A stretch of DNA of 47,923 bases from Acetobacter estunensis (GTDB lineage: Bacteria > Pseudomonadota > Alphaproteobacteria > Acetobacterales > Acetobacteraceae): positions 1 to 47,923 of the forward strand of contig NZ_WOTH01000023.1 of assembly GCF_011516945.1 (NCBI RefSeq). The letters run 5' to 3'. Below, in pieces: positions 26,099-35,361 of the stretch; within the stretch, counting starts at the first letter, position 1; every line of letters begins with the position of its first letter. Made by a program: the position numbers and the translations under genes. The notes under the pieces are model-generated. The model ran no database searches and was not told the DNA's origin. It saw only the letters and a list, made by a program, of their open reading frames with translations.

Positions 26099-26725
26099 TC
26101 AGCTACGCTCGATAGCCTGCGCTGCCGCGTCCAGCGCGGCCGCGATCTTTTCCGCCGTCTCGGGTGCCAGATCGCCTTCTCTCAGACGCAAACGCATGGC
26201 CAGCTTGAGGTTTTCCATCGCCCGGACCACGGGAGCCGGTGCGTTCTCACGTCCTTTGCCCTGCCGGCCCACACTGCGTGAGAGCACCTCATCCGCAGCA
26301 GCCTTGTTGGCGACAAGGAAAGCCTCGCCTTCCGGTGTGATGCGGTAGCTCTTGCGACTGCCTTCCTCGCTTTTGGCGACATAACCAGCGTCATCGAGCC
26401 AGGAGAGCGTGGGATAGATGACACCGGGGCTGGGTGTGTAGCTGCCACCGAATTTCTCTTCGATGGCGCGGATCAGTTCATACCCATGACGAGGCTCCTG
26501 AGCGATCATGGTCAGGATGAGCAGGCGGAGTTCGCCATAATCGAAGAGGCGCTTTCCGCGATGACCGCCACGTCCATGATGCGGGCCACGGCCCCGTCCC
26601 TCAGGACGTCCACCGCGACCACCTTCGGGGCGATCCTCCCTTGGGCGACCACCGGCTTCACCGGTTTCAGGAGAGAAGAAAGAGTGACGGTGACGACCGC
26701 CTGCGTGTCTGTTTGTGTGTTTCAT
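26099..26725 (-). CDS. PadR-family repressor of the YqjI type with His/Gly/Arg-rich N-terminal tail
   Basis: A 208-residue transcription factor. Residues 1-58 are rich in Gly, Arg and His (seven His, no Cys). They are followed by RLFDYGELRLLILTMIAQEPRHGYELIRAIEEKFGGSYTPSPGVIYPTLSWLDDAGYV, the PadR winged helix, which closely follows the pattern of E. coli YqjI (FGHGELRLVILDIL, TPSPGVIYPTL). A C-terminal dimerisation helix covers about residues 150-208. YqjI is a nickel/iron-responsive repressor whose N-terminal tail binds metal; here the Cys ligands of that tail are absent. Two perfect palindromes just before the start indicate autoregulation. GGAAG precedes ATG 26725. It is divergent from a secreted hydrolase. 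Confidence 0.85.
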   Translation of the reverse strand: MKHTNRHAGGRHRHSFFSPETGEAGGRPREDRPEGGRGGRPEGRGRGPHHGRGGHRGKRLFDYGELRLLILTMIAQEPRHGYELIRAIEEKFGGSYTPSPGVIYPTLSWLDDAGYVAKSEEGSRKSYRITPEGEAFLVANKAAADEVLSRSVGRQGKGRENAPAPVVRAMENLKLAMRLRLREGDLAPETAEKIAAALDAAAQAIERS

Positions 26726-26731
26726 GACTTC

Positions 26732-26782
26732 CGATATAGATCACGATATATCGTATATCAAGATATATCTGAAATTATATCG
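26732..26782. promoter_or_regulatory. Candidate PadR operator: repeated GATATATC palindromes
   Basis: Within 51 bases lie two perfect 10-bp palindromes, CGATATATCG (26744-26753) and AGATATATCT (26761-26770), with centres 17 bp apart. Half-sites flank them: CGATATA (26732-26738) and TATATCG (26776-26782). Such AT-rich dyads are typical PadR operators. The block begins seven bases before the repressor start, so it overlaps its promoter or ribosome-binding region, and it also faces the divergent hydrolase. Confidence 0.7.
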
Positions 26783-26888
26783 TAAGGATATGTAACAACT
26801 CCACGCTCACCTCGCCCAACCGCAAATGTTGCAAAACAGAAACAGATATGATGCGCTGCCTCCGTCACTCTCGGTCCACACTTCACAG

Positions 26889-27845
26889 ATGGATGCCCGC
26901 ACAACCATGACTCTGTGTTTCCTGTCTCCTCGCTTCGCCCGGCGTGCCGTCACAGCCGCACTGATCGGCTTCGCCATTACCCACACCGTCGTCCCGGCTC
27001 AGGCCGAGACGTCCACGCCTGTCCAACAGAACCTCCCCCTGTGGCAGACCCTTCCGCCCACTCCCGTCGGGTTGGAACAGGACGCCAACGGCCTCCCTGT
27101 GCAGGCCGGTCGTCTCAGGATCGAAGACGGCGCGCGCATCTATTACGCCGAAGCCGGAACAGGCACGCCCGTCCTTCTTCTGCACGGCGGCCTGGCCAAC
27201 TCGGATTACATGAGCGGTCTGGCGCGCAGCCTGCTTGCGGCCGGTTATCGCGTGATTGTGGTGGACTCGCGGGGGCATGGCCGCAGCACACTCGGCAAGA
27301 CGCCGCTGGGCTATGATCGCATGTCCGACGACGCGGTGGCGGTGCTGACGCATCTGAACATCGACCGCGCCGCCGTTGTGGGCTGGAGCGATGGCGGCAT
27401 TCAGGGCATCGACCTCGCGCTGCGCCATCCGGACCGCATCACCCGCGTGTTCTCTTTCGCCCCCAACATCACCATCGATGGCGTGGACACGTCAGCCGAT
27501 CGCACGCCAACCGTGCATACATTCATCGAGCGTGCCGCAAAGGAATACGCACATCTTTCCCACACGCCCCACGGCTACAAGCGCTTCCTCAAGACGGTTG
27601 AAGGCATGTGGGCGAGCCAGCCCAACTGGTCCGATGCACAGGTGGCCGCCATCACCACGCCCATGTGGGTCATCGATGGCGATCATGATGAAATGATCCA
27701 CCGTCCCCATATCGAACATATTGCCCAGACCGTGCCGAATGCCGGACTTCTGCTTCTGCCGAATGTAAGCCACTTCGCATTTCTTCAGAACCCGACGCTC
27801 TTTTCCCAGACGGTTCTGAACTTCCTTGCCCTACCGACGCCCTGA
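26889..27845 (+). CDS. Exported alpha/beta hydrolase
   Basis: A protein of about 319 residues. The signal peptide has a basic region (SPRFARRAV), a hydrophobic stretch TAALIGFAITHTVV and cleavage near PAQA-E. The catalytic fold shows TPVLLLHGGLANSDYM (oxyanion), the nucleophile VVGWSDGGIQGIDLAL (GWSDG), the acid in WVIDGDHDEMI, and His in NVSHFAFLQNP, so the triad is complete. Substrate unknown; similar proteins include esterases and lactonases. The start is chosen at ATG 26889; 26907 is also possible and 26826 would add 21 residues. It is divergent from the PadR repressor and shares its operator region, so it is probably its target. Confidence 0.8.
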   Translation: MDARTTMTLCFLSPRFARRAVTAALIGFAITHTVVPAQAETSTPVQQNLPLWQTLPPTPVGLEQDANGLPVQAGRLRIEDGARIYYAEAGTGTPVLLLHGGLANSDYMSGLARSLLAAGYRVIVVDSRGHGRSTLGKTPLGYDRMSDDAVAVLTHLNIDRAAVVGWSDGGIQGIDLALRHPDRITRVFSFAPNITIDGVDTSADRTPTVHTFIERAAKEYAHLSHTPHGYKRFLKTVEGMWASQPNWSDAQVAAITTPMWVIDGDHDEMIHRPHIEHIAQTVPNAGLLLLPNVSHFAFLQNPTLFSQTVLNFLALPTP

Positions 27846-27879
27846 CACCCCAAGGTATCGTGACAATGGGGATGCGCTT

Positions 27880-29397
27880 CTATCTCCAGAACAGGGGCGC
27901 GTCCCGCAGTTCTTTCCATGCGACCGGCAGAGATTTCAACGCCTTGCGTCGTCGCTGTTCGCTCCACGCCACCAACTGACCCGCCGCTGGCGCAAGCGCA
28001 ACATTTCCCACATCCAGTTCGTCCGTAAGCTGTGCTGCCACCGTCATGTCGTTGATCTCACCCAGCGTCTGCTGCAACCGCTTGCACTGTTGCAGACAGC
28101 TCTTAACCTGCCGGGACGGATAAAGACCGGCAAGGTAGTCCACGGCATAACGGAACTTTTTCAGACTTTTACGCAGAGAATGCAGGTCATCCTCCGCAAG
28201 TTCTTTAATGTCATGTCCCCTGCGGTGAACCTTGCGCCATATCCTGTCCAGTAGATCCGGCGCGATGTCCGACAGGCGCTTCTTTGCGATATCCTCTTTC
28301 ACAAAAGGTTGCTTTTCGGACCAGACCATAAGAGACAATACCAGTTCCGTCAGAGCGGAGCTTTCCAGCTCGACCTTCAGCGTTTCATGCGCCTGTCTGC
28401 GTCGGACTTCGGCCGCCTGCGTCAAAAGACTGTGCCATTCGTGCGCCTCCCCTGCGGGAAATGCCGCCGGAAGTGTCCCGCTTACGAACACATCCCAGTC
28501 TCGCGCGGCTCCCAGAATCCGGCCCAACCGTTGCAATTCCAGCGTAAATCGTTCGCTGCTGTGTGGCTCAAGACGTGGTGCGAAAAGCTGGAGGGCGGAG
28601 CGCAGTCGCCGGACCGCCACACGCATCTGATGCACACCCTCCACGTCTCCCAGTCGCGCAGCAGGTTCATTGCCGATAAGCGTGCATAATCCAGAACCAA
28701 GGATGCGCTGCAGCCCCTGCGCTGCCGACACTTTCTGTTCCAGAACCGGCGTCTTTCCATGTACGGAAGCTGGCAATGTGTCGGTTCGCAGGCGATACCC
28801 ACGCTCGGCCTTGGTCTCGACGCCCAACCGCAAAGGCAGGGACGTGACCAGTTCCAGCGCCAGCTCATGCAACGCCGCTGCCGAACCGCTCTTGATTTCC
28901 AATTCCAGTTCGCGGATCGGCTCCTCTGCCTGTCCTGCCCGCACCATCCCTTCGTCGAGAGCCACTTCCACTGTCGCATCGCCATGTGTGAGGAGATGCT
29001 GTGTGCGCTCCACATCCGAGAGCCAGACCGGTTCCAACTGCCCATCAAGATGCGGCATCAGGCTTTCCACTGGAGTGCCCTTGAGCCGTGCAAGCTCTGG
29101 CGTGTCGGTGGAAACGGGCCATTCCCATTCGCCCCGTTCAAAAAGAGATCCATCTTCCGAAGACTGGGATTTCAGCGTCTGAACGAACCGCCCACCCACT
29201 TCCCGCACTCGCAGCGCGAAGCCTTTTCCACTCAGAAATAACGCGGCCGTGTCATAATAGGTCGTAATCTGCCGCTTGGTCACAGGAACTGTTGCGTGTT
29301 CCCGCAGCACGGGAGATGCCTCAATTAGGGAACGCGTCTCTGCTTCGAAAAGCAGTTTGATCTCGATTTCCGACGGTACGGCGTGGCTGTCCGGCAT
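27880..29397 (-). CDS. CYTH-CHAD domain protein (inorganic triphosphatase-like)
   Basis: A 505-residue protein with two domains. Residues 1-200 form a CYTH tunnel domain: EIEIKLLFE carries the ExExK signature, followed by YYDTAALFLSGKGFALRVRE and a C-terminal ETKAERGYRL. Residues about 215-505 form a His-rich CHAD helical domain: GVHQMRVAVRRLRSALQLFAP, DWDVFVSGTLPA and LHSLRKSLKKFRYAVDYLAGLYP, the signature basic face that binds polyphosphate. E. coli YgiF shows the same architecture and hydrolyses inorganic triphosphate. A function in polyphosphate metabolism is inferred. It is convergent with the exported hydrolase. Confidence 0.9.
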   Translation of the reverse strand: MPDSHAVPSEIEIKLLFEAETRSLIEASPVLREHATVPVTKRQITTYYDTAALFLSGKGFALRVREVGGRFVQTLKSQSSEDGSLFERGEWEWPVSTDTPELARLKGTPVESLMPHLDGQLEPVWLSDVERTQHLLTHGDATVEVALDEGMVRAGQAEEPIRELELEIKSGSAAALHELALELVTSLPLRLGVETKAERGYRLRTDTLPASVHGKTPVLEQKVSAAQGLQRILGSGLCTLIGNEPAARLGDVEGVHQMRVAVRRLRSALQLFAPRLEPHSSERFTLELQRLGRILGAARDWDVFVSGTLPAAFPAGEAHEWHSLLTQAAEVRRRQAHETLKVELESSALTELVLSLMVWSEKQPFVKEDIAKKRLSDIAPDLLDRIWRKVHRRGHDIKELAEDDLHSLRKSLKKFRYAVDYLAGLYPSRQVKSCLQQCKRLQQTLGEINDMTVAAQLTDELDVGNVALAPAAGQLVAWSEQRRRKALKSLPVAWKELRDAPLFWR

Positions 29398-29524
29398 GAC
29401 TTTCGCGCACGGTCCGGTATATCGGACCGTCCTCCCTGTGTTTCAGATCATCCTATTTCACAATCCTCTCGCATCCGCTCCAACATATCGTGTCAATGAC
29501 TTGCAGTTTTCACTGGTCTCCCAA

Positions 29525-29556
29525 CGAAAAAGGGCAGCCAATACATCGGCTGCCCT
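29525..29556 (-). terminator. Rho-independent terminator of the catalase gene
   Basis: On the minus strand a perfect 9-bp stem AGGGCAGCC (29556-29548) with GGCTGCCCT (29539-29531) is followed by TTTTCG. It lies about 30 bases after the catalase stop. Confidence 0.85.
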
Positions 29557-29584
29557 CTTCTGATTTACTCTTTTCGGTCACGTC

Positions 29585-31735
29585 TCACGCAAGATCGCGT
29601 ACCTTTGGCTCACGTGCCCAATGCCGCTTCACACCCACCTTTTCGAACTGATCGAGCGGCACCACACCGTCATCCTTCTCAACTCCAGCCCGATCCAGAA
29701 TCACCTGCGTGCCTTTGCAGTGCGCAATGGTTTTGCAGTGGGAATAAGCATCCATGAACCACTGCACTGCCGCAGAATCATGAGCCAGTTTGGCCGCCTG
29801 ATCGGGCATCAGAATGGAAATCACCGCGTCGAACAGGACCGAGGGTGATCCGGCAAGCAGTCCGTCGGCCTTGAGCGTGCCGCCCTTGACCGCAATACCC
29901 CCGACCTTGGGCGCCACCAGAACCGGCGTGCCACCCTCGCTCTCGATCAGCCGCTTGAAACGATTGATCTCCTGAAGATCGGACCCTTCGGCAAACAGGA
30001 TGGCGATGGAGCGACCCTGCATGGTGTTCTTTGCCTGCTTCTGGATGGATAGGGCATCGGACGTGCCCCAATCCTGCGGCTCCCGCGCGGCCTTCGCTTT
30101 TGCCGGCAGATCCATAGCCAGACCGTCGGCCACGCGCTTGGCAAGGCTTTCATCCACATTGCGCAGATTGGCGAGGAAGCGTTTGCGCACATGCTCAAGC
30201 TGCACCTTGGACAGTTCGAACACCATGGCCGAGGCAATGTGTGCCTGTTCGCTCTCGGTCTGGGAGCGGTAGAACATCCGCGCCTGACTGTAATGATCCG
30301 CAAAACTCTCCGGCCGGATGCGCAGTTTCTGCGTCGGATCGTTGCGCTCACCATTCTCGGGGAAAGTCACATATCCCGTCTCTGGACAGGCACGTGGGCC
30401 GCCCTCTTCACCCGCTTCTGCCAGACTGTTCGGCTCGTAATTCGCCCGTCCCACCGGCACCAGTGTCTGCATCATCCCGTCACGCTGGAAATTATGGAAC
30501 GGGCATTTGGGCGCGTTGATGGGAATCTGGTGAAAATTGGTGGTACCCAGCCGCGACTTCTGCGTGTCGAGATAGGAGAAGAGGCGCCCCTGCAACAGCG
30601 GATCGTTGGTGAAGTCGATGCCGGGAATGACATTGGTGGGCATGAACGCCACCTGTTCGGTCTCGGCAAAGAAATTGTCCACATTGCGATTCAGCGTCAT
30701 GCGACCGATGATCTGGACAGGAATTTCCTCTTCGGGGATCAGCTTCGTCGCATCCAGAACGTCATAGGGTTGTTTTTCGGCCCATTCTTCATCGAACACC
30801 TGCACACCCAGATCCCACTGAGGGAAATTGCCCTCACGGATGGCCTCGAACAGATCGCAGCGATGGAAATCCGGATTGGCGCCGGCGATTTTCACCGCTT
30901 CATCCCATGTCGTGGACTCTATGCCCAGAACCGGCTTCCAGTGGAACTTGATGAAGTGACCCTCTCCCTTTTCATTGACGAAACGGAAAGTGTGGACACC
31001 GAACCCCTCCATCATGCGCAGGGACCGTGGAATCCCGCGATCCGACATGGCCCACAGAACCATATGCGTGCTCTCGGGCACGAGACTCACGAAGTCCCAG
31101 AACGTATCATGCGCCGAGGCCGCCTGCGGAAACCCGCGATCAGCTTCCATCTTCACGCTGTGAACAAAGTCCGGGAACTTGATAGCGTCCTGAATGAAAA
31201 ACACCGGAATATCGTTGCCCACTAGATCCCAGTTGCCGCTGTCCGTATAGAACTTGACGGCAAAGCCGCGCACGTCACGCGGCGTATCGATCGATCCCGC
31301 GCCACCCGCCACGGTGGAAAGCCGGGCAAACACGGGACAGGTCGCACCGACATGCTGAAAAATGGAAGCCTTGGTCAGTTCCGGTATCGCCTTGGTGCAT
31401 TCGAACACGCCATGAGCCCCTGACCCACGGGCATGGACGATACGCTCGGGAATGCGCTCATGATCGAAGTGAAAGATCTTCTCGCGGAGAATGAAATCTT
31501 CCAGAAGCGTCGGCCCACGCGCGCCGGCCTTGAGGGAGTTTTCGTTGTCTGAAATGCGATGACCGAAATTGTCCGTCAGATGCGCGACACCATCCGAATG
31601 GTCCGCGTCATGCGCAATATGTTGCTGTGGCTCACCGCCCGCACCAACTGTCTCCACCACTTTGGTCTTTCCGGCGCCCGGAGCGTGATCGTGCAATGCG
31701 TTGTCGGTGCTGGGAGATGATTTTTCGTGTGACAT
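29585..31735 (-). CDS. katE: Large-subunit (clade 2) monofunctional catalase with DJ-1-like C-terminal domain
   Basis: A 716-residue HPII-type catalase that dismutates hydrogen peroxide. Catalytic His is H101 ([10 protein letters not shown]), the distal Asn is N174 (VGNDIPVFF), and the proximal heme ligand is Y388 ([13 protein letters not shown]); all sit 27 residues before their E. coli KatE counterparts, as expected for a shorter N-terminus. Residues about 575-700 form the flavodoxin/DJ-1-like extension ([23 protein letters not shown]). The start ATG 31735 has GGAG about eight bases upstream. A strong terminator follows. I see no obvious OxyR site upstream. Confidence 0.95.
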   Translation of the reverse strand: MSHEKSSPSTDNALHDHAPGAGKTKVVETVGAGGEPQQHIAHDADHSDGVAHLTDNFGHRISDNENSLKAGARGPTLLEDFILREKIFHFDHERIPERIVHARGSGAHGVFECTKAIPELTKASIFQHVGATCPVFARLSTVAGGAGSIDTPRDVRGFAVKFYTDSGNWDLVGNDIPVFFIQDAIKFPDFVHSVKMEADRGFPQAASAHDTFWDFVSLVPESTHMVLWAMSDRGIPRSLRMMEGFGVHTFRFVNEKGEGHFIKFHWKPVLGIESTTWDEAVKIAGANPDFHRCDLFEAIREGNFPQWDLGVQVFDEEWAEKQPYDVLDATKLIPEEEIPVQIIGRMTLNRNVDNFFAETEQVAFMPTNVIPGIDFTNDPLLQGRLFSYLDTQKSRLGTTNFHQIPINAPKCPFHNFQRDGMMQTLVPVGRANYEPNSLAEAGEEGGPRACPETGYVTFPENGERNDPTQKLRIRPESFADHYSQARMFYRSQTESEQAHIASAMVFELSKVQLEHVRKRFLANLRNVDESLAKRVADGLAMDLPAKAKAAREPQDWGTSDALSIQKQAKNTMQGRSIAILFAEGSDLQEINRFKRLIESEGGTPVLVAPKVGGIAVKGGTLKADGLLAGSPSVLFDAVISILMPDQAAKLAHDSAAVQWFMDAYSHCKTIAHCKGTQVILDRAGVEKDDGVVPLDQFEKVGVKRHWAREPKVRDLA

Positions 31736-31894
31736 GACGTTCTCCGGAAAATAGGGCGACGACCGGTGGGACCATGCACGAGAACATTGCCTCGGAGACC
31801 CGCCAGTTCATGCATGAGCGTCAGGACGCCATGCTTCAGTCTTCCCCAAACGCCAAGGACAGAGCCGGGTTGCGATCACGCCGTCTCGTATCCC

Positions 31895-32668
31895 CTATGC
31901 CTGCACGACATGCCCTTTACGTTCGAAGGAAGACTCGGCCCAGTCATTGGGCGACGTGGCGAGGAATGGAAGACACACCCACATGTCGAGCGCCTCCGCC
32001 TGCCGGCTGATCTCCACGTCCAGTCCCGTATTCTGCCAGTTGATCGGATGGGACCGAACGCCGATCCCCGCTTCGAAATGACGGGCATGGGCTGGAATGT
32101 TTCCAACTGGCAGGGCGCGATCCAGCAGGCGCTGCGCTCCTTGCGGAGAAACCGTGTAACAGCATATGCCGGCCAGTCCGAGCACCCTCATGAGCGTGGG
32201 GGACGACTCAGACTGTGCCGACAGCGCACGCTTTCCGCCCGTGGTTTCGTCAAACAACAGGGTGGCATCCGGCAGACCGCCACCCAGCCGCACGCTCAGC
32301 GGCCAGTCCGTGTTCGCTCCCCAGAACACGGCGTCGCACTCATCATGCTCCGCCATCAGAGCGCAGGTCCGCACATCGAAGTCCTCGCGCACGATCACAT
32401 CGTCTTCCATAATGGTGAGAGGAACATTTCGCGTCACCGCTTCCCGCCAGAGCGTGACATGAGACATCAGAACACCCAGCGCCGGTTCCACATAAGTGTT
32501 CTCGGGAGCAATTATGCCCTGCGCCACCAGTTCAGGGCGTGAGAGCGCCCAGCCATCCACGGCCGAAAAGACATTCACGTCCGACAGATGCGGGTTGTTG
32601 CGAAAAAAAGCATCGCGCCGCCGACCATGCCGCGCCAGACTGATAACGTGTTTGTGAGGAGGCGTCAT
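31895..32668 (-). CDS. Family 25 glycosyltransferase (LPS-type)
   Basis: A 257-residue GT25 (LgtB/LpsA family). The N-terminus HVISLARHGRRRDAFFRNNPHLSDVNVFSAVDGW matches the family's VISLxRxxxRR..., and GVLMSHVTLWREAVTRNVPLTIMEDDVIV matches GxxxSHxxxW and the LEDD metal site. Further on are DAVFWGANTDWPLS and GICCYTVSPQGAQRLLDRALP. It probably adds galactose or a similar sugar to a surface oligosaccharide. ATG 32668 is taken because the family homology begins within six residues. The frame is open to 32827, but that part is not conserved. Confidence 0.8.
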   Translation of the reverse strand: MTPPHKHVISLARHGRRRDAFFRNNPHLSDVNVFSAVDGWALSRPELVAQGIIAPENTYVEPALGVLMSHVTLWREAVTRNVPLTIMEDDVIVREDFDVRTCALMAEHDECDAVFWGANTDWPLSVRLGGGLPDATLLFDETTGGKRALSAQSESSPTLMRVLGLAGICCYTVSPQGAQRLLDRALPVGNIPAHARHFEAGIGVRSHPINWQNTGLDVEISRQAEALDMWVCLPFLATSPNDWAESSFERKGHVVQA

Positions 32669-32973
32669 GACGACAGACCCGTGGGGAAAGTTCGGCGCCA
32701 CGCGCAGTGGGAACCCTCGAATGAGACCCACCCATGCCTTAATAAGGTTGACACTCCCTTTCTCCGTGCCTGTGGTGGCGCCACGGAAATTTCGCACGGA
32801 CAGGCATTCACAGCTTCTGCCCGTCATGCTTCACTCTGCAACCGTAACGAACCGGCGGGACGCCCACGTGTTCGATAGGAAACAGGAAAGCGCTCACATC
32901 GATGGACAAAATCATCGCCTCGACACTGCGAGCAGCCCTCTCCTTTCCACAGATCAGATAAGGTCCGAACAGC
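32669..32973. other. Divergent intergenic region, 305 bases
   Basis: Lies between the GT25 start (minus) and the aldehyde dehydrogenase start (plus). A TTGACA at 32748-32753 is a possible -35 element but has no convincing -10. The inverted repeat GTGGCGCCAC is present near 32772. No gene is supported. GATAAGGTCCG-type purines precede ATG 32974. Confidence 0.4.
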
Positions 32974-34341
32974 ATGTATCAGACGATCAATCCTTCAACC
33001 GGCAAGGTCGAAAAAACCTTTGAGCTGCACACCGACGCCCAGATGCTGGCCAAACTTGAGATGGCCCATACGCTGTGGCGCGATGACTGGCAGCACCGTC
33101 CCCTTTCCGAGCGCAAGGCGCTTCTTCTTAAAGTCGCCGAACTTCTCAAGAATGACCGCGAAGCCCACGCGCATCTGATCGGGCGCGAAATGGGCAAGGT
33201 GTTCGAGGAAGCGCTGGGCGAAATCGACTTCACCGTCTCCATCTTCACCTATTACGCCGAGAACGCCGAACGCATCCTTGCCCCGAAGGACATCGCGGTC
33301 GACAGCGGCAAAGCAACCGTCGTCAGCCAGTCTCTCGGCGTGATCTACGCCGTTGAGCCATGGAACTACCCCTATTATCAGCTCGCCCGCGTGGCCGCGC
33401 CGAACCTGATGTGCGGTAACACCGTCATGATCAAGCATGCACCGGGCGTGCCGCAATGCGCTGTGGCGTTCGAGAAGCTGTTCCGTGATGCGGGCGCGCC
33501 GGAAGGCGCCTACACCAACCTGTTCCTGACCAATGAACAGTCCGAGGCGCTCATCGGTCGCATGGAAGTGCGCGGCGTGGCGCTGACCGGCAGTGAGCGG
33601 GCGGGCAGCGCCGTGGCTTCACAGGCCGGCAAGGCGCTCAAGAAAAGCACCATGGAACTGGGGGGCGCGGACGCCTTCATCGTGCTGGATGACGCCGATC
33701 TCGACGCCGTCATCCCCAATGCCGTGTACGGGCGTTATGAAAACAACGGTCAGGTCTGCACCTCCGCCAAGCGCATGATCGTGCATGAATCCATTGCCGA
33801 CGACTTCACCATTCGGTTGAAAAACGCCATCAGCGAATTCCGCTATGGCGCGCCGGATGAGGAAGGCGTCACCCATGGCCCCATGAGCAGCGAAGCCGCC
33901 ATGAACCGCACGATCGAGCAGGTGGATCAGGCTGTAAAAGGCGGAGCCACTGTCGTCACAGGCATCGAGCGTCTCAACCGGGAGGGTTTCTTCCTCCGCG
34001 CAGGCATCCTGACCAACGTGACCAAGGACAACCCGGTCTATTATCAGGAAATCTTCGGTCCGGTTGCAATCATCCATCGGGTGAAGAGCGATGAAGAGGC
34101 CATCGCCCTTGCCAATGACTCCCTCTACGGTTTGGGCGGTTCCGTCTATACGCGCGACGTCAAGCGTGGCCGCGCCATCGCGGAAAAGGTCGAAACGGGC
34201 ATGATCGGCATCAATGCTCTCGGTGGACCCGGTGCGCAGCTTCCCTTCGGCGGCGTCAAGAACTCCGGCTATGGCCGTGAGTTGGGCGAATTCGGGATCG
34301 AAGAGTTCATCAACCGCAAGCTGATCTATCAGGCGGACTAA
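32974..34341 (+). CDS. Aldehyde dehydrogenase, succinate-semialdehyde dehydrogenase-like (Sad/YneI type)
   Basis: A 455-residue NAD(P)-dependent aldehyde dehydrogenase. The catalytic thiol is C262 in NNGQVCTSAKRM, the general base is E228 in STMELGGADAFIVLDDADLD, and the cofactor region is GVIYAVEPWNYPYYQLARVAAPNLMCGNTVMIKHAP with VALTGSERAG. The compact N-terminus (YQTINPSTGKVEKTF) and overall length resemble YneI/Sad-type succinate-semialdehyde dehydrogenases; the substrate is an inference. It stands alone on the plus strand, ended by a bidirectional hairpin. Confidence 0.88.
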   Translation: MYQTINPSTGKVEKTFELHTDAQMLAKLEMAHTLWRDDWQHRPLSERKALLLKVAELLKNDREAHAHLIGREMGKVFEEALGEIDFTVSIFTYYAENAERILAPKDIAVDSGKATVVSQSLGVIYAVEPWNYPYYQLARVAAPNLMCGNTVMIKHAPGVPQCAVAFEKLFRDAGAPEGAYTNLFLTNEQSEALIGRMEVRGVALTGSERAGSAVASQAGKALKKSTMELGGADAFIVLDDADLDAVIPNAVYGRYENNGQVCTSAKRMIVHESIADDFTIRLKNAISEFRYGAPDEEGVTHGPMSSEAAMNRTIEQVDQAVKGGATVVTGIERLNREGFFLRAGILTNVTKDNPVYYQEIFGPVAIIHRVKSDEEAIALANDSLYGLGGSVYTRDVKRGRAIAEKVETGMIGINALGGPGAQLPFGGVKNSGYGRELGEFGIEEFINRKLIYQAD

Positions 34342-34351
34342 GCATCGGATT

Positions 34352-34384
34352 TGTGGGAAAGCGGTGAAACGCCGCCTTCCCACA
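34352..34384. terminator. Bidirectional terminator between aldehyde dehydrogenase and SDR
   Basis: An 8-bp stem TGTGGGAA (34352-34359) with TTCCCACA (34377-34384) plus an inner GCGG/CCGC separates the two convergent stops at 34341 and 34390. Confidence 0.7.
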
Positions 34385-34389
34385 TTGCC

Positions 34390-35250
34390 TCACCCGTTGA
34401 CGATCATGCCACCGTTCACATGCAGGGTCTGGCCCGTAACGAAGGTGGAATCCTCACTCGCCAGATACACATAGGCGGGACCAAGTTCCCACGGCTCGCC
34501 AGCACGTCCCATCGGGACACTCTTACCCAGATCCGCCACTTTCTGCGGATCGACCAATCCCCAGCTTGCCGGCTGAAGCGGTGTCCAGACAGGCCCCGGA
34601 GCCACGGCGTTCACGCGAATGCCCTTATCCACAAGCTGAAGCGCCAGTGAACGTGTGAGTCCCATCTCGGCCGCCTTGGTCGTGGAATAGGCCACCAGCG
34701 CATCGTTGCCGGCAAAAGCATTGATGGATGACGTGGCAATGATGGACGCACCTTTCTTCAGATGAGGCAGGGCCGCGCGGGTAATGTAGAAATATCCATT
34801 GATGTTCACGTCCATATGGCGCTGCCACATCTCATCGGAAATATCCGTGAGGTCCATGCTGACATACTGGACGGACGCATTGTTCACGACGATGTCCAGC
34901 CCACCGAACGCCTGCACAACCTGTTCGACTGCCTTACGGCAGAAGCCACTGGACGACACGTCACCCGCAATCGCCAATCCCTTGCGGCCCTCCGCTTCGA
35001 TAAGGCGCACCGTCTCATCCGCGTCTTCCGTCTCGTCCAGATAGACGATCGCCACATCCGCGCCCTCCCGCGCGAAATGCAGGGCCGCCGCCCGTCCGAT
35101 CCCGCTGTCACCGCCGGTGATGAGCGCCTTGCGTCCTTCCAGCTTGCCGCTGCCACGATATTCGGGGCGAATATGAACTGCGAGAGGCTTCATCAGCTTC
35201 TCGACGCCGGGCTGATGGTCCTGTTTTTGGGGCGGGATTTCGAGTGCCAT
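34390..35250 (-). CDS. Short-chain dehydrogenase/reductase (YghA-like)
   Basis: A 286-residue classical SDR. It has the N-terminal extension typical of the YghA/glucose-dehydrogenase-like group (PPQKQDHQPGVEKLMKPLAVH), the cofactor motif TGGDSGIGRAAALHFAREGADV, NNASVQY, the catalytic Ser in ATSSINAF and the YSTTK tetrad motif. NAPGPVWTPLQPASWG matches the same group. It probably reduces an aldehyde or ketone; the substrate is unknown. It converges on the aldehyde dehydrogenase and is the last gene of the minus-strand run with P450, transglycosylase and glycosylase. Confidence 0.9.
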   Translation of the reverse strand: MALEIPPQKQDHQPGVEKLMKPLAVHIRPEYRGSGKLEGRKALITGGDSGIGRAAALHFAREGADVAIVYLDETEDADETVRLIEAEGRKGLAIAGDVSSSGFCRKAVEQVVQAFGGLDIVVNNASVQYVSMDLTDISDEMWQRHMDVNINGYFYITRAALPHLKKGASIIATSSINAFAGNDALVAYSTTKAAEMGLTRSLALQLVDKGIRVNAVAPGPVWTPLQPASWGLVDPQKVADLGKSVPMGRAGEPWELGPAYVYLASEDSTFVTGQTLHVNGGMIVNG

Positions 35251-35361
35251 GATTGGGCTCCCTGTCAGTGGGGGGACGTCCCCTCACGCCAGCATGACGC
35301 CGGGGCACACCCCATCCAACGAGAGCATGTCACCAGAGGTTCCGGATCGTTCCGGCTGCGG

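Noticed and set aside
32748..32790. TTGACA as a promoter of the aldehyde dehydrogenase
   Set aside because: No acceptable -10 hexamer at 16-18 bases; single hexamers are common by chance.
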